A DNA stretch of 64,000 bases. Origin: Sanguinoderma infundibulare (Eukaryota; Basidiomycota; Agaricomycetes; Polyporales; Polyporaceae). Positions 35,123 through 48,539 of this stretch are shown here, in pieces (position 1 is the stretch's first letter; every line of letters starts with the position of its first letter). The notes below the pieces were generated by a model that was not told the origin of the DNA, ran no database searches, and worked only from the letters and a program-made list of their open reading frames with translations. Position numbers and translations under genes: made by a program. The stretch is from positions 3,534,001 through 3,598,000 of the forward strand of contig JAVLRN010000003.1 of assembly GCA_032821775.1 (NCBI GenBank), in the 5' to 3' direction.

Positions 35123-38057
35123 ATGGTGAAGTTTGCGGCCGCGGAACGGTTCCTAGCGGACAGGGCGGCGCCGTATTGCAGCCTCAACGTCGCAAAGTCG
35201 TTTGACCTGCTCAGGTGCGTCCTCTTCCTCCTCTGCTGGCCCGAATCGACGAGGACGCTGACAGCCCCGATGTACAGCGCGAACGAGAAGAAGTACGCGC
35301 ACTACGTCGGCCAGGCGGCGTGGGCGGGCGCACGGGTCGTCCAGGGCCAATGGACGCCGCAGGCGGAGAAGCTGTACGACTTGCTCATACTGACCTTCAG
35401 CGAGAACGGGAAGCTGGCGGACTTGGACGCTCTCAAGCAGCGGAGCGGGGTGTCCGCGGAGGAGTGGGAGGATCTGTTGCAGTACACCAGTCAGGTGCGT
35501 TGCGTTTTCTAGATCGTTATATGCGGGTTCTGTTGCGGGTGGGAGCTGAGAAACGGACGTACGCAGGTCCTGAGCAACCTCGTGAACTACAAGTCGTTCG
35601 GGTTCACCAAGATCGTGCCGCGCATCCCCGAGGACAAGTTCGGGGCCGTGGTGGCCAAGTCGGCGAATGCGGCCAACGCTGTCCCGCTCTGGGACGAGCT
35701 CAAGGGCCACGTCTACCAGCTCGCGCCCGAGTCGGGCAACTCCATCGGCAAGCGCACCCTCGGCCACGTCTCGAACTACTACCTTGGCGAACCGTCCACG
35801 GACGAGGAGGTCGCTGCGATCCAGGCTGCGGCTGAAAAGCTCAGCTTGTCGGTCCTGAACACTCGGTAAGTTATCACTGGGTTTAGCGAATCCCTGCGAA
35901 GGCTAATAATGATGGGGGTAGTGTGCGGAAGGACAGCCCCGACACCTTCACCCTCCTGATCGCGTCTGCGGACACCAAGCCAAAGGAGGTGCACGAGTTC
36001 AAGATTGGGGAGAGGCACGCGAAGCTCACCGTCGAGTACGGCGATTTTGCCGGGTCCATGAAGAAGGCCGCTGATGCGCTCGTCGAGGTGAGGCATGCCT
36101 CTATACCCACCACGAGGCTCTTGAGAAGTCTGACTGGTTGTACGGGCGAACAGGCGAAGAAGTACGCTGCTAACGACCACCAGGTTGCTATGCTGGAGAA
36201 GTACATCGAATCGTAAGTCCGCTGAATGTCGATTATCTATCGGAGACTTCTGACATGCGACCGGCACTCATAGTTTCAAGACGGGTTCGATCGATGCCCA
36301 CATCAAGGGTTCGGAGCACTGGGTGCGGGACGTCGGGCCCGTCGTCGAGAGCTACATCGGCTTCATCGAGACGTACGTCGATCCGTACGGCGGCCGTGCC
36401 GAATGGGAAGGTAGACATATTTTGAGCAGCCATCAGCATCCAAAGGTGATCTCACCCGCTGCCAGGCTTCACCGCGATCGTGGACAAGGCGCTCAGCGCA
36501 AAGTACGAGAAGCTCGTGCACGACGCCCCAGAGCTCATCAAGGTCCTCCCGTGGGGTGCGGACTTCGAGGTCGACGTCTTCCGCAAGCCCGACTTTACCG
36601 CGCTCGAGGTGTTGACGTTCGCCACAGGCGGCATTCCCGCGGGGATTAACGTGAGCGCAGATATGGACTTTGTCGGAGATCGAAGGGTTAAGCGGTCGTT
36701 CTTAGATCCCGAACTACTACGAGATCCGCGAGGCACATGGGTTCAAGAATGTGTCTTTGGCTGTACGTTGATTTTCAACATCGTGTACGAGCAGCTGCCC
36801 TAACACGCCCGTGTAGAACATCCTCGCAGCGAAGGCACCAAGTCAGCTTTCTCGTGAATCTAGGTAGTTTACAGTGCTGATGAACGACTGTAGACGAGGA
36901 GCTCACCTTCATCCACCCTGACGACGTCGACCTGTACAACAAGTGGGACTCGCGCGCGTTTGAGCTCCTCGTCGCGAACCACGAGCTCCTCGGTCATGGC
37001 ACTGGTAAGCTCTTCAAGGAGAACGCAGACGGCACGAAGAACTTCGATCCGGCCAAGGTCATCAACCCTCTCACCGGCAAGCCTGTGTACGTTTCCGTCG
37101 CACCTTCTCGCGCCAGCTAATCGCTAACAAGTGCCGATAGCACTTCGTGGTACAAGCCTGGGCAGAGCTGGGATACCGTGCTGGGCGAGGTCGGCTCGTC
37201 CTTCGAGGAGTGCCGCGCCGACACCGTCGGCCTGTACCGTAAGTTGCCCGCGCACAGACGACACTCGCATAGCTCACCGTAGCGCGTGCGCCAATAGTCT
37301 GCAGCAACCTAGACATCCTCAAGATCTTCAAATACACCGACCAGCAGGACATCGACGACATCCAGTACATCACCTTCCTCCTTACCGCGCGCGCGGGCCT
37401 GCGCGGGCTCGAGTTTTACGACCCCGCGAACAAGAAGCACGGCCAGGCGCACATGCAGGCACGGTGCGTCCCCTCGTGCCGTCTGTGTGCGTGCTGATGA
37501 TGTCTGACGCGACAGGCCAGTCTGGGCATCACGCAGCACCTGATCAAGTCGGGCATCGCGCGGCTGGAGGAGGTGCGCGGCGCGGACGGGAAGCTGGAGA
37601 ACGCATACGTGCGCGTGGACCGGGCGAAGGTGCTGAGCGAGGGGCGGGAAGCGGTGGGGCGGCTGCTGGTGAACCTGCAGGTCCGGAAGAGCACGGCGGA
37701 CGGTGTCGGGGCGCGGGAGTACTATACCGGGCTAACGACGCCGGCCGAGGGGTGGGAGGGCGAGTTGAGGGACTTGGTGTTGAGGAAGAAGCTGGTGCGT
37801 TTGTCTCGCCTTTCACTTGCGTTGCCCTCGCTCCGCTTTGCGCCGAACCGCCGAACCCTGGGGATGTCTCCTCGATCGGCAGGGTCGGAGACGGTCGAGG
37901 GCCATGTCGTTTTGCATTTGCTGATTGACGCGTCCTGCAGCCGCGCAAGATCTTCGTGCAGCCGAACACGTTCGTCGAAAAGGACGAGGTTGTGCTCAAG
38001 GAGTACCCGCTGAGCTCGGCCGGCGCGATCGAGAGCTTCATCGAGCGTAGGCTCTGA
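35123..38057 (+). CDS. DPP3: Dipeptidyl peptidase III (M49 zinc metallopeptidase)
   Basis: An intron-rich gene (about ten introns, 50-70 nt each) encoding roughly 700 residues. Domain marks in order: N-terminal [59 protein letters not shown], then the zinc-binding HELLGHG of the M49 HExxGH type (about 36,983-37,003) and the second zinc motif [10 protein letters not shown] (about 37,208-37,237). The C-terminus ends in ESFIERRL. The enzyme removes dipeptides from the N-terminus of oligopeptides in the cytosol; no signal peptide is present. It is intact, unlike the fragment of the same gene near 48.2 kb. Confidence 0.93.
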
Positions 38058-38439
38058 TTGAAATCGGGGCTCGATGTACCAAGATATGTATGATGCAATG
38101 GGGTCGCCATATATAAAAGGCCATTGGGGCCTACTGAGGCGCGCTGGGCTTTGTGGTGCACATATGGTTATGGCACATCAGATTTCCGGTGCATCCTGTG
38201 TCGCGCGTGTCACATTCTACATCTCGGCGGTTCGCACGCCTACGCCAAGTTCGACTCGGTCTGCCCTCGAAATCCGACAATAGAAAGGCTTGCGAGCAGG
38301 AGGCTTCAGATCGATCCCGGTCAAGTTTCTAGGGGAAGTTTCAGAGAAGGAGAAGGGCGAAATCCCCGTCAAGTATAACTGATGCGGTGGCTGTAAGACT
38401 TGGGAGGACGAATGAAGGGCGCAGAGGAAATGATAGGTC

Positions 38440-41400
38440 TATGGTATTGCTGAGGAAAGCACGAGGATGCGATGCGATACGATGCGATGCGTCTAGTCGA
38501 TACATGGAATGGACGAGCTGAGCCGTCTAGAGACGATGAAGGCGAGGATGAGGAGAATGGTAGTAGGTAGAAATGAGGATGAAAGTACGATAAACGGCGG
38601 GGCGTGTATGGGATGCGAAAGCGTGGAATGTGAACTGTATGTAGCGTGACGGGAAGGAATCTAAACTAGTAGCGATAACGGAAACGGGGTCGTTTATCTG
38701 TTCGTCAAAAAGCCAGAAAGAGAAACAAGCATTACGCGCCAACCACTCGCCTGATGGCATCGTAATCTATCGTAACGTCTTTTCAGTGTGCACGGGCGAG
38801 GCTTGTGCGAAGGGAGGGAAGGCCGGGCTGTCGGCTGAACCGTTGACGCGCGGCGCAAGGCGGACGATCTGTTGCGGTCATTAAGGTCCTCCTGGCGAGG
38901 ACGTTTGCGATCGCTGCGGAGGGGCTGCGGATGGTAGATAGGGCGAAGGCGTCGTGATTTACCCGAAGATAGGTGCGGTGAAGTTGAAGAGGGTCGTTTG
39001 TATAGGAGAGGGACGTCTAGAAGGCATCGCGACGCAGGATGGGTATCGGGATGGTCGGCTACAGAAGGAGAAGGGCGACAGCGGTGAGCGCTCTGGAAAT
39101 TTAGATGTTTTTTTTTGGCTCGTGAGCTAGGCGTTCGTGAGGCGGGCAGGTGCAGAGAGACGTACGCTGAAGAAAAGAACATGAAGATGTCTGGGGGAGA
39201 CGATGATCAGATTTGGATGAGACGGCTGCTCGTGGGCGTGGGCACTTACATTGGACGAGGAGGAACGCCTATCAGCGAAATATTAGCGGCTGGCAACGGT
39301 CCACAGGCAGTGACGAGGCTTACCGCGAGGTTGTCGGTCTTCCCGTCGGGCGAGTAGAGCGAGGCGACGATTAGTTGGCTGCCAGCATCCGAAGCGCGTC
39401 AGCCTCCGACAAGAACAGAAAACGAGAACAACGGAAGGAAAACAGAGGACGCACTTGACAGCGGTCGGGGTCCCGCTCAGGAACATCATCACGAACCGGA
39501 GCGCCTTCGCGTTCTTGTCGACGAGCCCGGCCTTGGTCATCGCCTGGACGAGCAGGACGCCGATGACGGGCAGAACGACCATCTTCGCCGCCGTGGTGAG
39601 CACCATGGCAGTGATGGGCAGCCGCGAGAGCGGCCGGGGGATCTTGATGCGCGCAAAGCTCGCCCCGAGGAGGATGAGCGCGAGCGGGACGGTGATCGCG
39701 CCCAGGAAGTTCGCTGAACAGCGCGAGGGTCTGAATCAGCGTCCGGCTTTGCGGTGGAGTAGACGACGCAAAGGACGTACCGGTGTCGATCATAAACGCG
39801 AGCGGGGGACGCCCATCGGGGCCCTTGAAGCTCGGTCCCCCGGTCGCCGAGACATCGACGAAGAGCGCCTTCAAAGGCTGGACAAGAGCGATGGGAAGGG
39901 ACACTATGAGAGCGCACGTCACGGGCGTGAGGAGCGCACCGAGCGGGCGGAACACGCGCACGATCTTCTGCGGAAGGGTCGGGGTATTGAGCGTCGCACT
40001 GTGGGACACGACGCTCTGCGCGTCGAGCTTGAGGTCGTGCGTCGACTGGGCGGGGGTCGGCGGGGGGACGGGGGGGAAAGCGGAGGGCGCCGCGGACGCG
40101 GACAGGGAGAGTCGCCGGGTCTGGGCAGGTGGGGCGGTAGTCGTGGATAGGCGAGAGGTCCTGCGCGCGAGCTGAATGTCGGGGTCGACGTTGGCGTCGT
40201 CATTGGCATGAGAGGGGAGCTCCTCGCCCGAGACGGACCGAACGGAGGTTTCGGCCGATGCGCCTTTCTCGTTCTCGGAGATCGACTGTTCGACATCTTT
40301 GGCCTTGCTGGCCGTGACCTCTGTGGTGGCGAAGGAGTCGGGGACCTCTTGACGGAGGATATAGCGCGTGATCAGGGAGCCAATCGGCTTTTCCTTCCAG
40401 GAGACTCGGACTTCCGCCGCCTCACCCTGCGGAATTCCGGGACGGTAGTCCCATGACAGGGAATGGGCAGCGCCACCCACCCAGAACAAGAGGTTGTAGG
40501 ACACAATGAAGATAGACACGTAAGAAACGCCCACTAGTAAGGTTCGAGAAATCTTCGTCAGGAACTATACAAAACTGAAAATTTTGCAAAGTCGCCGACT
40601 CACAAGCCGTGTCCGTAGCCGGATTAAACGGAGCTTGCTGGGTGATGGAAAGGACGACGGCGTTGGCTGGGGATGCAGAGGAAGGCTTCAGTCGATGCGG
40701 GGTAGGGATTGACTAGAGCGAATGCTTACGGAGATTGCCCCAGTTGCTCATGCCAGTCATGATGATGATGCCTTGCCAGAAGTTGCGGGGAACATAGCAT
40801 ATTTCACGTACTATGAAGCCGCACAGGAAGCCGATCGCCTGGTACGTGAATGCGACCAGAAACAGAGGGCCCAAGGCCGATATGTTGGAGGGCGTGAACG
40901 CGGGGATGACGTTTGCGAAGATGAGTGCAGGGAGGGCCATGTTCATGGTGACCTGGGAGGCACCGCGAGAGGCGGCCATGGGGAACATTCCCATCTTGGC
41001 GACGGCATAGCCGGCGAGGATCGTAATGAACCTGAGAGATACAGCTCAGCACAAAATGTGCGGCAAACGAGAGAAAGAGGCAAGGGGACATACGTCTTGA
41101 TGAGGGGCATGATGCCCGAATAGATAAGGAACGCGGCGGAGGGCATGGCGGAACCGGTGGACTCGAGATCTTGGTTGGCGAGTCGACTCGGAACAGAGGG
41201 CACAGGACGAGAGGACGTGTCTGGCGAGCCGCAGAGCGCGTCGCGGGGGGCTTTATACCCTGCGCGGTGGGGTCGCGTGCGGGTAGGAACCCGGAGTAGT
41301 GGTGGCAGCAGACGAGGCGCGTGCTAGAAAAACATAATGCCCTTCTGTGATTGCGAGTCATGACGGCCTCGTGAGACACTTGACCCGCCCTAGTTTCGGG

Positions 41401-42350
41401 TGAAAGTCTGCCTTTCCCATCCCGGCCCGGCGCTGCCCCGCTCCCAAACGCCGGCGCTTGCGGGCGGCTAGGTTGAAATGAACGCCTCGGGGCAGGATTC
41501 CCGCCTGGCGGTGCTCTGCCGTCGATTACGCTCTACCTTCGACGCGTCTGTCGTAGCGAGATGTCCTTGGGTCGAGTGACATTAACTCTTGGCTTTCTCT
41601 GGGCCTTGCTTCTCTGTGCATCCGCAGCACGGTTATGAGAATGCGCGACTGGCATGCACGACGATGTCGCCCCTTATCGCGCTCGGCCTTTGAAGTGTTC
41701 AATGGACTTGGAAGCCGGCGGGGATGGCTTGCACCGGGCTTTATCTATTCATATCGCCAATCCGACAGCTACCGCTACCGGATCGGCACACGAAGAGGCA
41801 GTAGCGCCACGAAGCCTGGCAGGACGCTTGCTCCTTGACGTGGACATCGTCTTTGGGAATACATCTACGTTGTGAGTACGTGCACGGCTCTAAACACTCC
41901 AGGCGGTGTGACGCGCGCGCGTCCTCATCCACGACCCCAGTTGGTAATGTGTTGGGCGGGTTGGGAGCATGCACCTGTTCGTCGGAGCGCCGTGGGTCGT
42001 CGAGGACGTAACTTCGAAGAAGATGGGCCTGGACATATCCAGATCGGTGCCGTGGGACACCGGCGAATGTCTTGGGAGAGGACGTGCTTGGAACACCGGA
42101 CCTAAGCCCAGATCGAAGTGCGTGAGGCGCATCGTGCTGTGCGATTATCGGGGCCATTGTCGTCTGTTTGACGCAATGGCAACGTCGGTTATCTGCCAAG
42201 GCTGCGCCAGTGTGACGCGAACTCGGAAGTATCTTCGTAGCAAGTTTATCTCCGATGACGAGCACGAGCAACGTTTGCCGAGCCTTGGCTCGAGGTCGTC
42301 GGACATCGCTTGGAGCGTGGAGCTGGGTTCGCATGAGATAAGGACGTTCA
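38440..42350. repeat. Segmental duplication, copy A (contains AEC transporter copy 1)
   Basis: Shares with 44,150-47,870 the sequence around GATGCGATGCGTCTAGTC at the left, the whole AEC transporter, its upstream region (for example GTCGATTACGCTC near 41,521) and a stretch near 42,231 (TATCTTCGTAGCAAG against TATCTTTGTAGTAAG at 47,760). Boundaries are estimates by eye. The two copies are in direct orientation, about 5.7 kb apart. Confidence 0.6.
39059..41146 (-). CDS. Auxin-efflux-carrier-type membrane transporter, copy 1
   Basis: Several exons. N-terminal helices: AAFLIYSGIMPLIKTY, then ILAGYAVAKMGMFP, TMNMALPALIFANVIPAF and PLFLVAFTYQAIGFLCGFIV, with CYVPRNFWQGIIIMTGMSNW. A long disordered cytosolic loop follows (about 40,400-40,000), rich in Ser, Pro and Ala and variable. 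The C-terminal helices include LLTPVTCALIVSLPIALVQP, LGASFARIKIP, AAKMVVLPVIGVLLVQAM and RFVMMFLSGTPTAV; the last exon ends ALTAVALLLL. This helix-loop-helix layout is that of the auxin efflux carrier family (PF03547); in fungi the substrates are unknown. The start and stop match the second copy at 44.7-46.7 kb. The gene appears intact. Confidence 0.85.
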
Positions 42351-44149
42351 TACATGGCATATGGAAGGAAGGAAGTGGCGAATAAGCCCACTGCTCAGCT
42401 ATCGCGATTTCTTGAATTGAATGCGCTCCACCCGGCTTGTGGTCTTGCGTGATGCCGAGAAACGATCGTGGTGCTGAATGGTGTAATAGACCAAGAACCT
42501 TCGACAGCGGTTCAGATGAGGAATGCCTTTTCCAAAACTTCGTGCCTGGAATGGAAGAAATGCGAGTCAGCCGATTCTTCCAGCCAAGAGCTAAGTAACC
42601 TTGCATATGCGAGTCAAGGCCGAGACCGCCTCTTCGTAAGCGTCTCTCGACCATTAAACACAATGTGCGTCTAGCGCTCAACCACGAGTCCAGTTACGCG
42701 ATGCAGCATGGTTGGCCGATGCTCTCGATAACACTGACGCATAGAAGAGCTGAAACAACAAGGAAGTGTATTGTGCTTTCAGACAAAACATCTCGTAATG
42801 ACTTACGTTCGTAGCATGATATGAAGACGCTTTCGTCGACTATATGCTGACGTCGGTTGACAGCTTCAATATTTCAAAGCCAGTCCCCGTGTTTGGCATC
42901 GATATCATGGATGTCGGCTATCAGGACACAGGGAGCATCTCCTTCGTAGACTTTGAATTGCGACCAAAAGGGCGGAAGTGAAACTCATCCGGAATACACT
43001 ATGTCGCAATGCGACCAGTTGAGTTCCACTTCCACAATCGCGTCTCTCCTATTATGGGCTGTGTGATCCGCTTGTGGGCATCGCCGCAACTGTATGACGG
43101 AGGATACGGTAAACCACTGGTGGTGGCAGTTACGTCGGAGGCGAGAAGGATGACGACAAGGGGAAGCGACTGACGTCCAGTATACTGAATCAGTTTGAAG
43201 AAAACGACCCTTCTGGCAGTCCTCTCGAGATCCTACAGCCATAGACAACAACTGGCGGTAGTTGTGGCAGCGAGGAGGTGCGTGTTCTCGGCCACATAGC
43301 CAAACATGGGGAATTCATTTCGTACTCCGTGTCGTGAACTCTACCAACCCGGCCGGGCTCGAAATAACGGGGTAAACCGTCTCTTTTAGACGCATTACAG
43401 CCGTTCTGGAACACATTCGCTCTACACCTCCTGACTCTGCTGCGAAGGCGTGCGTTACTCACCTGAGTTCCCTCGAGGCACAATGGTGAGTCGCATGGTA
43501 TTGCACCGCACGACAGGTGACCGCTGCCATATCGCCCATACGCCCCCACATGACAAGGCAAAGGGCCATTACCCATCATGTAGAAAAATCCTTCGGTGGC
43601 TTCTGGGCCACTTGAGCATTCATAGAAAGCTGAGACGCGCACGGGGATGGTGGTGCCGGGAGGTCGAGAGCGGTGGAACTAGGCGAGAGGTTGAGAGTCA
43701 AAGATTGCAGCACAACGCAGTGGAGGATGTGAGAGAGCTTTAGAATATGATTGCCAGCGAGGGTGCACAAAATGCAGAGCAAAGTGGGAGTCCGATGTGA
43801 ATGTCGTGGTGGATGAAAGGAAGGAGGCCGTACAGTGGCTCTACGTACCAACAAGCGCGCAGTGTCGCGGAGATACCCGAAGTGCGATTCATCTCGTTCA
43901 GTATAGCTAACCAAGTTAACATTTACTCGAATCTGACCTACTCAGTGGCTAGCGAAGGATGGAATTTGATGGAAGATGAAAGATACAGGATGGAGGTCCG
44001 CATGTGCGTCCCAGTTGTGGTGTCGCGAGTGACCAGACGGCCATCCCGAGTTCAAATTTCAAAGTTCGTGCATCCGAGTGTCTCCGGAGTCTGAACGGGG
44101 CAGAGCAGCGAAAATTATAATATAGTAGGTAGGCCTGGCACGCCACATT
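42351..44149. other. Region between the two AEC copies with coding-like fragments
   Basis: The minus frame at 43642-43190 (with a GAG|gtgagtaacgc donor near 43,465) resembles the one at 48,906-48,538 beyond copy B: both share GDxxxVTCxA-like ends and the same donor context, but each is short and lacks a recognisable domain. Neither can be called a gene. The rest (about 42,650-43,000 and 43,900-44,149) holds nothing recognised. Confidence 0.35.
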
Positions 44150-47100
44150 GGTATGAGGATGCGATGCGTCTAGTCAATACACGGAACGACATACAGTACA
44201 GCGCCATCTATGGTGAGAGGCTCTAGATAAGCGTGCCGAGGTGGAAAGTCGACGTACACAGTCAACATCGCGCCGAAGGGAGAAATCTAGCGGAGAAATG
44301 TCCAAGTCCGAAGCAGAATGGTCCGTCGTATCTGTCCATCATAAACAAGGCAAGTATTACGTGCCAGCACCAGCCTCGCCGCATCGCAAACCGCAAGAGT
44401 GCGCGCGCGAGGCCTGGAAGGGAAGAAATGTCCGTCAAAGCCGTTCTCACGGTGGGGTGGGAAGTGTCAGTGTTGCAGGGTTACAGGAAAGGGAGAAAAT
44501 GCGGATCAGTGAATGTAGGGCCACGACCTCGCACGTCCTCGCCAGGGGGACGCGCGTGGGTGCGGTGGAGGGGCGCATGATAGATACGTGGGAGGCATCC
44601 TATCTTACCAGAAGATACGAGGCGTGAGCTTCTGTAGGATCGGTTTCTATTTAGAAGGTGTCGCGGGGCGGGATAAGGACGGTCGGCTACAAAAGGAGAA
44701 GTGAGACGGCGGTGAGTACTCTGAAAGGTTTTTGATTCGTTAGCTTGACGTCTGCAAGGGGAGGAAGATAGAAGAGACGTACGATGAGGAGAAGAACATG
44801 AAGATGTCTTCGGGCAAGCGCAAAATTAGATTCAGACAATGGGACGGATGGCTGCCAGCGGTACTCACATTGAACGAGGAGGAATGCCTATCAGAGAAAT
44901 ATTAGCTGCTGGCAACGGTTCACAGGAAGGGACGAGGCTCACCGAGAGGTTGTCGACGTTCCCGTCCGGCGAGTACAGTGACGCGACAATCAGTTGGCTA
45001 TCCGCGCCCGCAAATCCGTCAGCCACTGGCGATAATAACAAGGAATAGATACAAATTCGCGACGCACTTGATAGCAGTCGGCGTCCCGCTCAGGAACATC
45101 ATCACGAACCGGAGCGCCAGCTCGTCCTTGCGGACGAGCCCGGCCTTGGTCATCGCCTGAATGAGGAAGAGGCCGACCACGGGCAGCACGACCATCTTCG
45201 CCGCCGTCGTGAGCGCCATCGCCGTAATGGGGAGCCGCGAGATCGGGCGGGGCAACTTGATGCGCGCGAAGCTCGCCCCGAGAAGGATCAGCGCGAGGGG
45301 GACGGCGACCGCGCCGATGAACTGGGCTGTTAATGGGTGGCGGGTGGATCAGCCCCCGCTTTCAGGGGTAGCTGGAGGACATACCGGTGTCGATCAAGAA
45401 CGCGAGCGGGGGACGGCCGTCGGGCCCTTTGATATTCGGTCCTCCGATCGCAGAGACGTCGACAAACAGCGCCTTGAGCGGTTGGATGAGTGCGATGGGC
45501 AGCGACACCGCGAGAGTGATCGTCACAGGTGTGACGATGGCACGGAGCGGACGGACGACGCGCACGATCTTCTGCCGAATAGTCAGGGCGTTGGCGTTGA
45601 GCGTTGAGGTGTGGGACATGACGCTGTGTGCGTCGTCGCCGTGGTTGTGCGCGGACTCGGCCGGGGTCGGCGGGGGAACGGGGGTGACGGGAACCGCGGA
45701 GGGCGCTGCGGACGCGCGAAGGGAGAGTCGTCGACTCTGGGCAGACGGACTGGCGTTGGTAATGGACAGGGAGGTCCTGTGTGCCGCCTGGGCCTCGGGG
45801 TCAATGTCCTTTGACGGGAGGTCGATGGAGATTTCAGCCGACGCGCCCTTCTCCTTTTCCGAGATTGACTCCTCCACGTCCTTTGCCTTGCTGGCCGCCA
45901 CTGCAGCAGCGGCGAAGGAGTTAGGGACTTCTTGACGGAGGATGTAGCGTGTGATCAGGGAGCCAACCGGCTTTTCCTTCCAGGAGACGCGGACCTGTGC
46001 TGCTTCTCCCTGCGGGACTCCGGGGAGGTAGTCCCATGAGATGGAATGCGCAGCGCCACCCATCCAGAACACAAGGTGGTAGCATACGATGAAGATTGAC
46101 ACGTAAGAAACGCCCACTGAGATTCCGGAAATCGTCAGGAACTACCGCTAAAAATCCTGCACAAGTCAGAGACTTACAAGCCGGGTCGGTTTTCGGATTG
46201 AACGGAGCCTCTTGCGTAATCGAGAGGACGATGGCGTTCGCTGGATGTGATTCGCAATAATCAGTCGATGCCGGGGAGCGGTTGAATGTATGCGGGACTT
46301 ACGGAGGTTGCCCCAGTTGCTCATGCCGGTCATAACGATGATGCCTTGCCAGAAGTTGCGGGGAACGTAACACGTCTCGCGTATTATCAACCCGCTCAGA
46401 AAGCCGAAGGCCTGATAAGTGAACGCGACCAAGAACAAAGGCCCCAAAGACGATATATTAGATGGTGTGAACGCGGGGATGACGTTCGCGAAGATAAGAG
46501 CGGGCAGGGCCATGTTCATGGTGACCTCCGAGGCACCGCGAGAGGCGGCCTTTGGGAAGAGATCCATCTTGGCGAGGACATATCCGGCGATGATCGTAAT
46601 GTACCTGAGAGATACAGCTGAACACAAGATATACGACAAACGAACTTGAAAGTGGACGTACGTCTTGATTAGGGGCATAATGCCCGAGTAGACGAGGAAC
46701 CCGGCGGACGGCATGGCGGTACAGGTCTCGAGATCCTGGCCAGTGGACACGGAAAAGATCTAGAGGGCGCGGACCCGCACGCAGTGTTTGGCGAATTGCA
46801 GAACGCGTCGCGCAGGGCTTTATACGCTGCGTGGCGAGGTCGCATGCTGTCAACCCAGAGCAATGGAGGGTAAGACATCAGCAACCCTTCGTTCAATTCA
46901 CGGTCACCTCGCGCGCCCGTCGCTTCATTTCGCTTAACCATTTTTGGGCGAAGAACTGCCTTCCCATTCCCGGCCGTCGCTGCGGAGTCTCCGAAGAGCG
47001 GGCGCTTACGAACCGCTGGTTAAATTGAACGCTTCGCAGCAGGATTGTCGGCTCAGATCGCTCGCTCGTGGTGCCCCACCGTCGATTACGCTCCACCGAC

Positions 47101-47870
47101 GATCAGTCCGTCGTCGCGAGGTGCTTTTGCGTTGACAGACGCGAACTCTTGGCATTCACCATGGCCCCGCTTTCCTTGACGTCCGCAGCACGGTTATATG
47201 ACAATCGCACATGGAGCTGTCCACCAGTAACGTTCCTTCTCCCGTTCGGAATCGTCCTTGAATTTGATGTGGAAACCGGCTCCCTCGGGGTTCAAGTTTG
47301 ATCACCCACAATCCGTCAGCTACCGTCGCACAGCAGTTGGGCCACGAGACGGCGATGACGACCAGGACGACAACGATAACGGCGACGTCGACGACTGCGC
47401 GTATCCATCGTTTGCGTGGCGTTGGAAATACGTTTTGAAACCGAGAACACGTCGAGGTTGTGAGTGCGAGTATACGGGAACAGCTCTCGCACCCGCAGCA
47501 TGTCTCGGGTGGATTACTGGTGAATTTGGAAACGGGCATGTGTGAGTCTGTCTGTTCTTCGGAGCTTTACGGGTCGTCGAGGTAGCTTCGAAGGGGAGGT
47601 GCTTGGACACCCAAATCCGTAGCTCGAGTCCGTTCGGAACGCCGCACCCAGGCACAAACCAAACCGTGTGAGGTGCATCGTCCTGTGCGAGTACTAGATC
47701 AGCTTCTTCGCCATCTGTCGACAAAATTCGATTAGTACTTGCCAAATGTGCGGAGAAGTCGTATCTTTGTAGTAAGCTTATCTCCGAGTCCCCAGCAGAG
47801 GTTGCCGTGCTTTGGCTCTAGTCGGACGCGCTTGAAGTTGGAGCGTAGATTTGGAGTCATGTGCGATAAT
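44150..47870. repeat. Segmental duplication, copy B (contains AEC transporter copy 2)
   Basis: See copy A. The right end runs into sequence around 47,760 that aligns with 42,231 of copy A. Divergence is high outside the transporter exons, so the event is not recent. The remainder up to 48.9 kb contains a DPP III relic. Confidence 0.6.
44687..46714 (-). CDS. Auxin-efflux-carrier-type membrane transporter, copy 2
   Basis: Same architecture as the copy at 39.1-41.1 kb: start AGFLVYSGIMPLIKTY, TMNMALPALIFANVIPAF, PLFLVAFTYQAFGFLSGLII, a Ser/Pro-rich loop with DIDPEAQAAHRTSLSI, then AAKMVVLPVVGLFLIQAM, RFVMMFLSGTPTAI and the end SVLTAVSLLLL. Exons and splice sites correspond; the last two exons can be joined (FFSS|V) with the same intron position as copy 1. 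Amino-acid identity is highest in the helices and low in the loop, as expected for paralogues under constraint. Nothing broken was found, so both copies may be active. Confidence 0.83.
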
Positions 47871-48149
47871 ACCGACCTTGACCACGGCACACCAATCCGC
47901 TGACTCATTCGCTTCTCCATATTTCTTTCGATTTGCGATTCAGGGCCCCTTCTTCGTAAATGTTTATCCTGAAAAACGCATCTCAGCCACACACCGTCGT
48001 CGCCGCCGCAGGCATCATCTTCTAGAACGTACCTCCACCTAAGATCAAGTACAAGAAGGACTCCGACGGGCAACCCCACCTGGAGACTCGGCGCATACAA
48101 TTGTCGCCCAGTCATTCTCAACTTTGCTGCGGAACTGTGCGAACGATCC

Positions 48150-48320
48150 AGCGTTTTGCCCAGCACAGACGAGAAGGAGTACGCGCACTATGTCGGGCAA
48201 GCGGTGTGCCAGTGAACGTCGCAGGCGGAGGAGCTGGACGGCCTCTTCGTCCTGACGTTCAGCGAGAACGGGAACCTCGCGGGCTTGGATGTGCGGATAA
48301 AATATCGGGCGCTGGCCTAA
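48150..48320 (+). pseudogene. Fragment of a dipeptidyl peptidase III gene
   Basis: Plus-strand codons read [14 protein letters not shown] and, after a stop, TSQAEELDGLFVLTFSENGN and LAGLDV, which match the intact DPP III stretch [34 protein letters not shown] and LADLD. The codon for Trp before TPQ has become TGA (48,214-48,216), and about 24 nt corresponding to [10 protein letters not shown] are missing. No other part of DPP III is visible nearby, so this is a duplicated and decayed piece. Confidence 0.7.
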
Positions 48321-48539
48321 CGTGTTGAAGTTCGAACGAGTTGAACGGCACATGCAGGCCGCAAAGTCATGGAAGTACCCGCTGCTCCCCGGCAGGCAGC
48401 CACCCTCTAGCACCTAGACTCAGGCTATAGAGAGGCTGCCAACCAGACCACGTTTGAAATGGCGAGCGAACTTCCACCGCGAAGCCACCTTTTCGCCATG
48501 ACAGGCACATTACGGGCATTCAGGGACACACTCGCCGTT

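Noticed and set aside
38440..38500. GATGCGATGC repeats as a regulatory or satellite site
   Set aside because: Only a few short copies, also present in the duplicated region near 44,155; explained by duplication and slippage.
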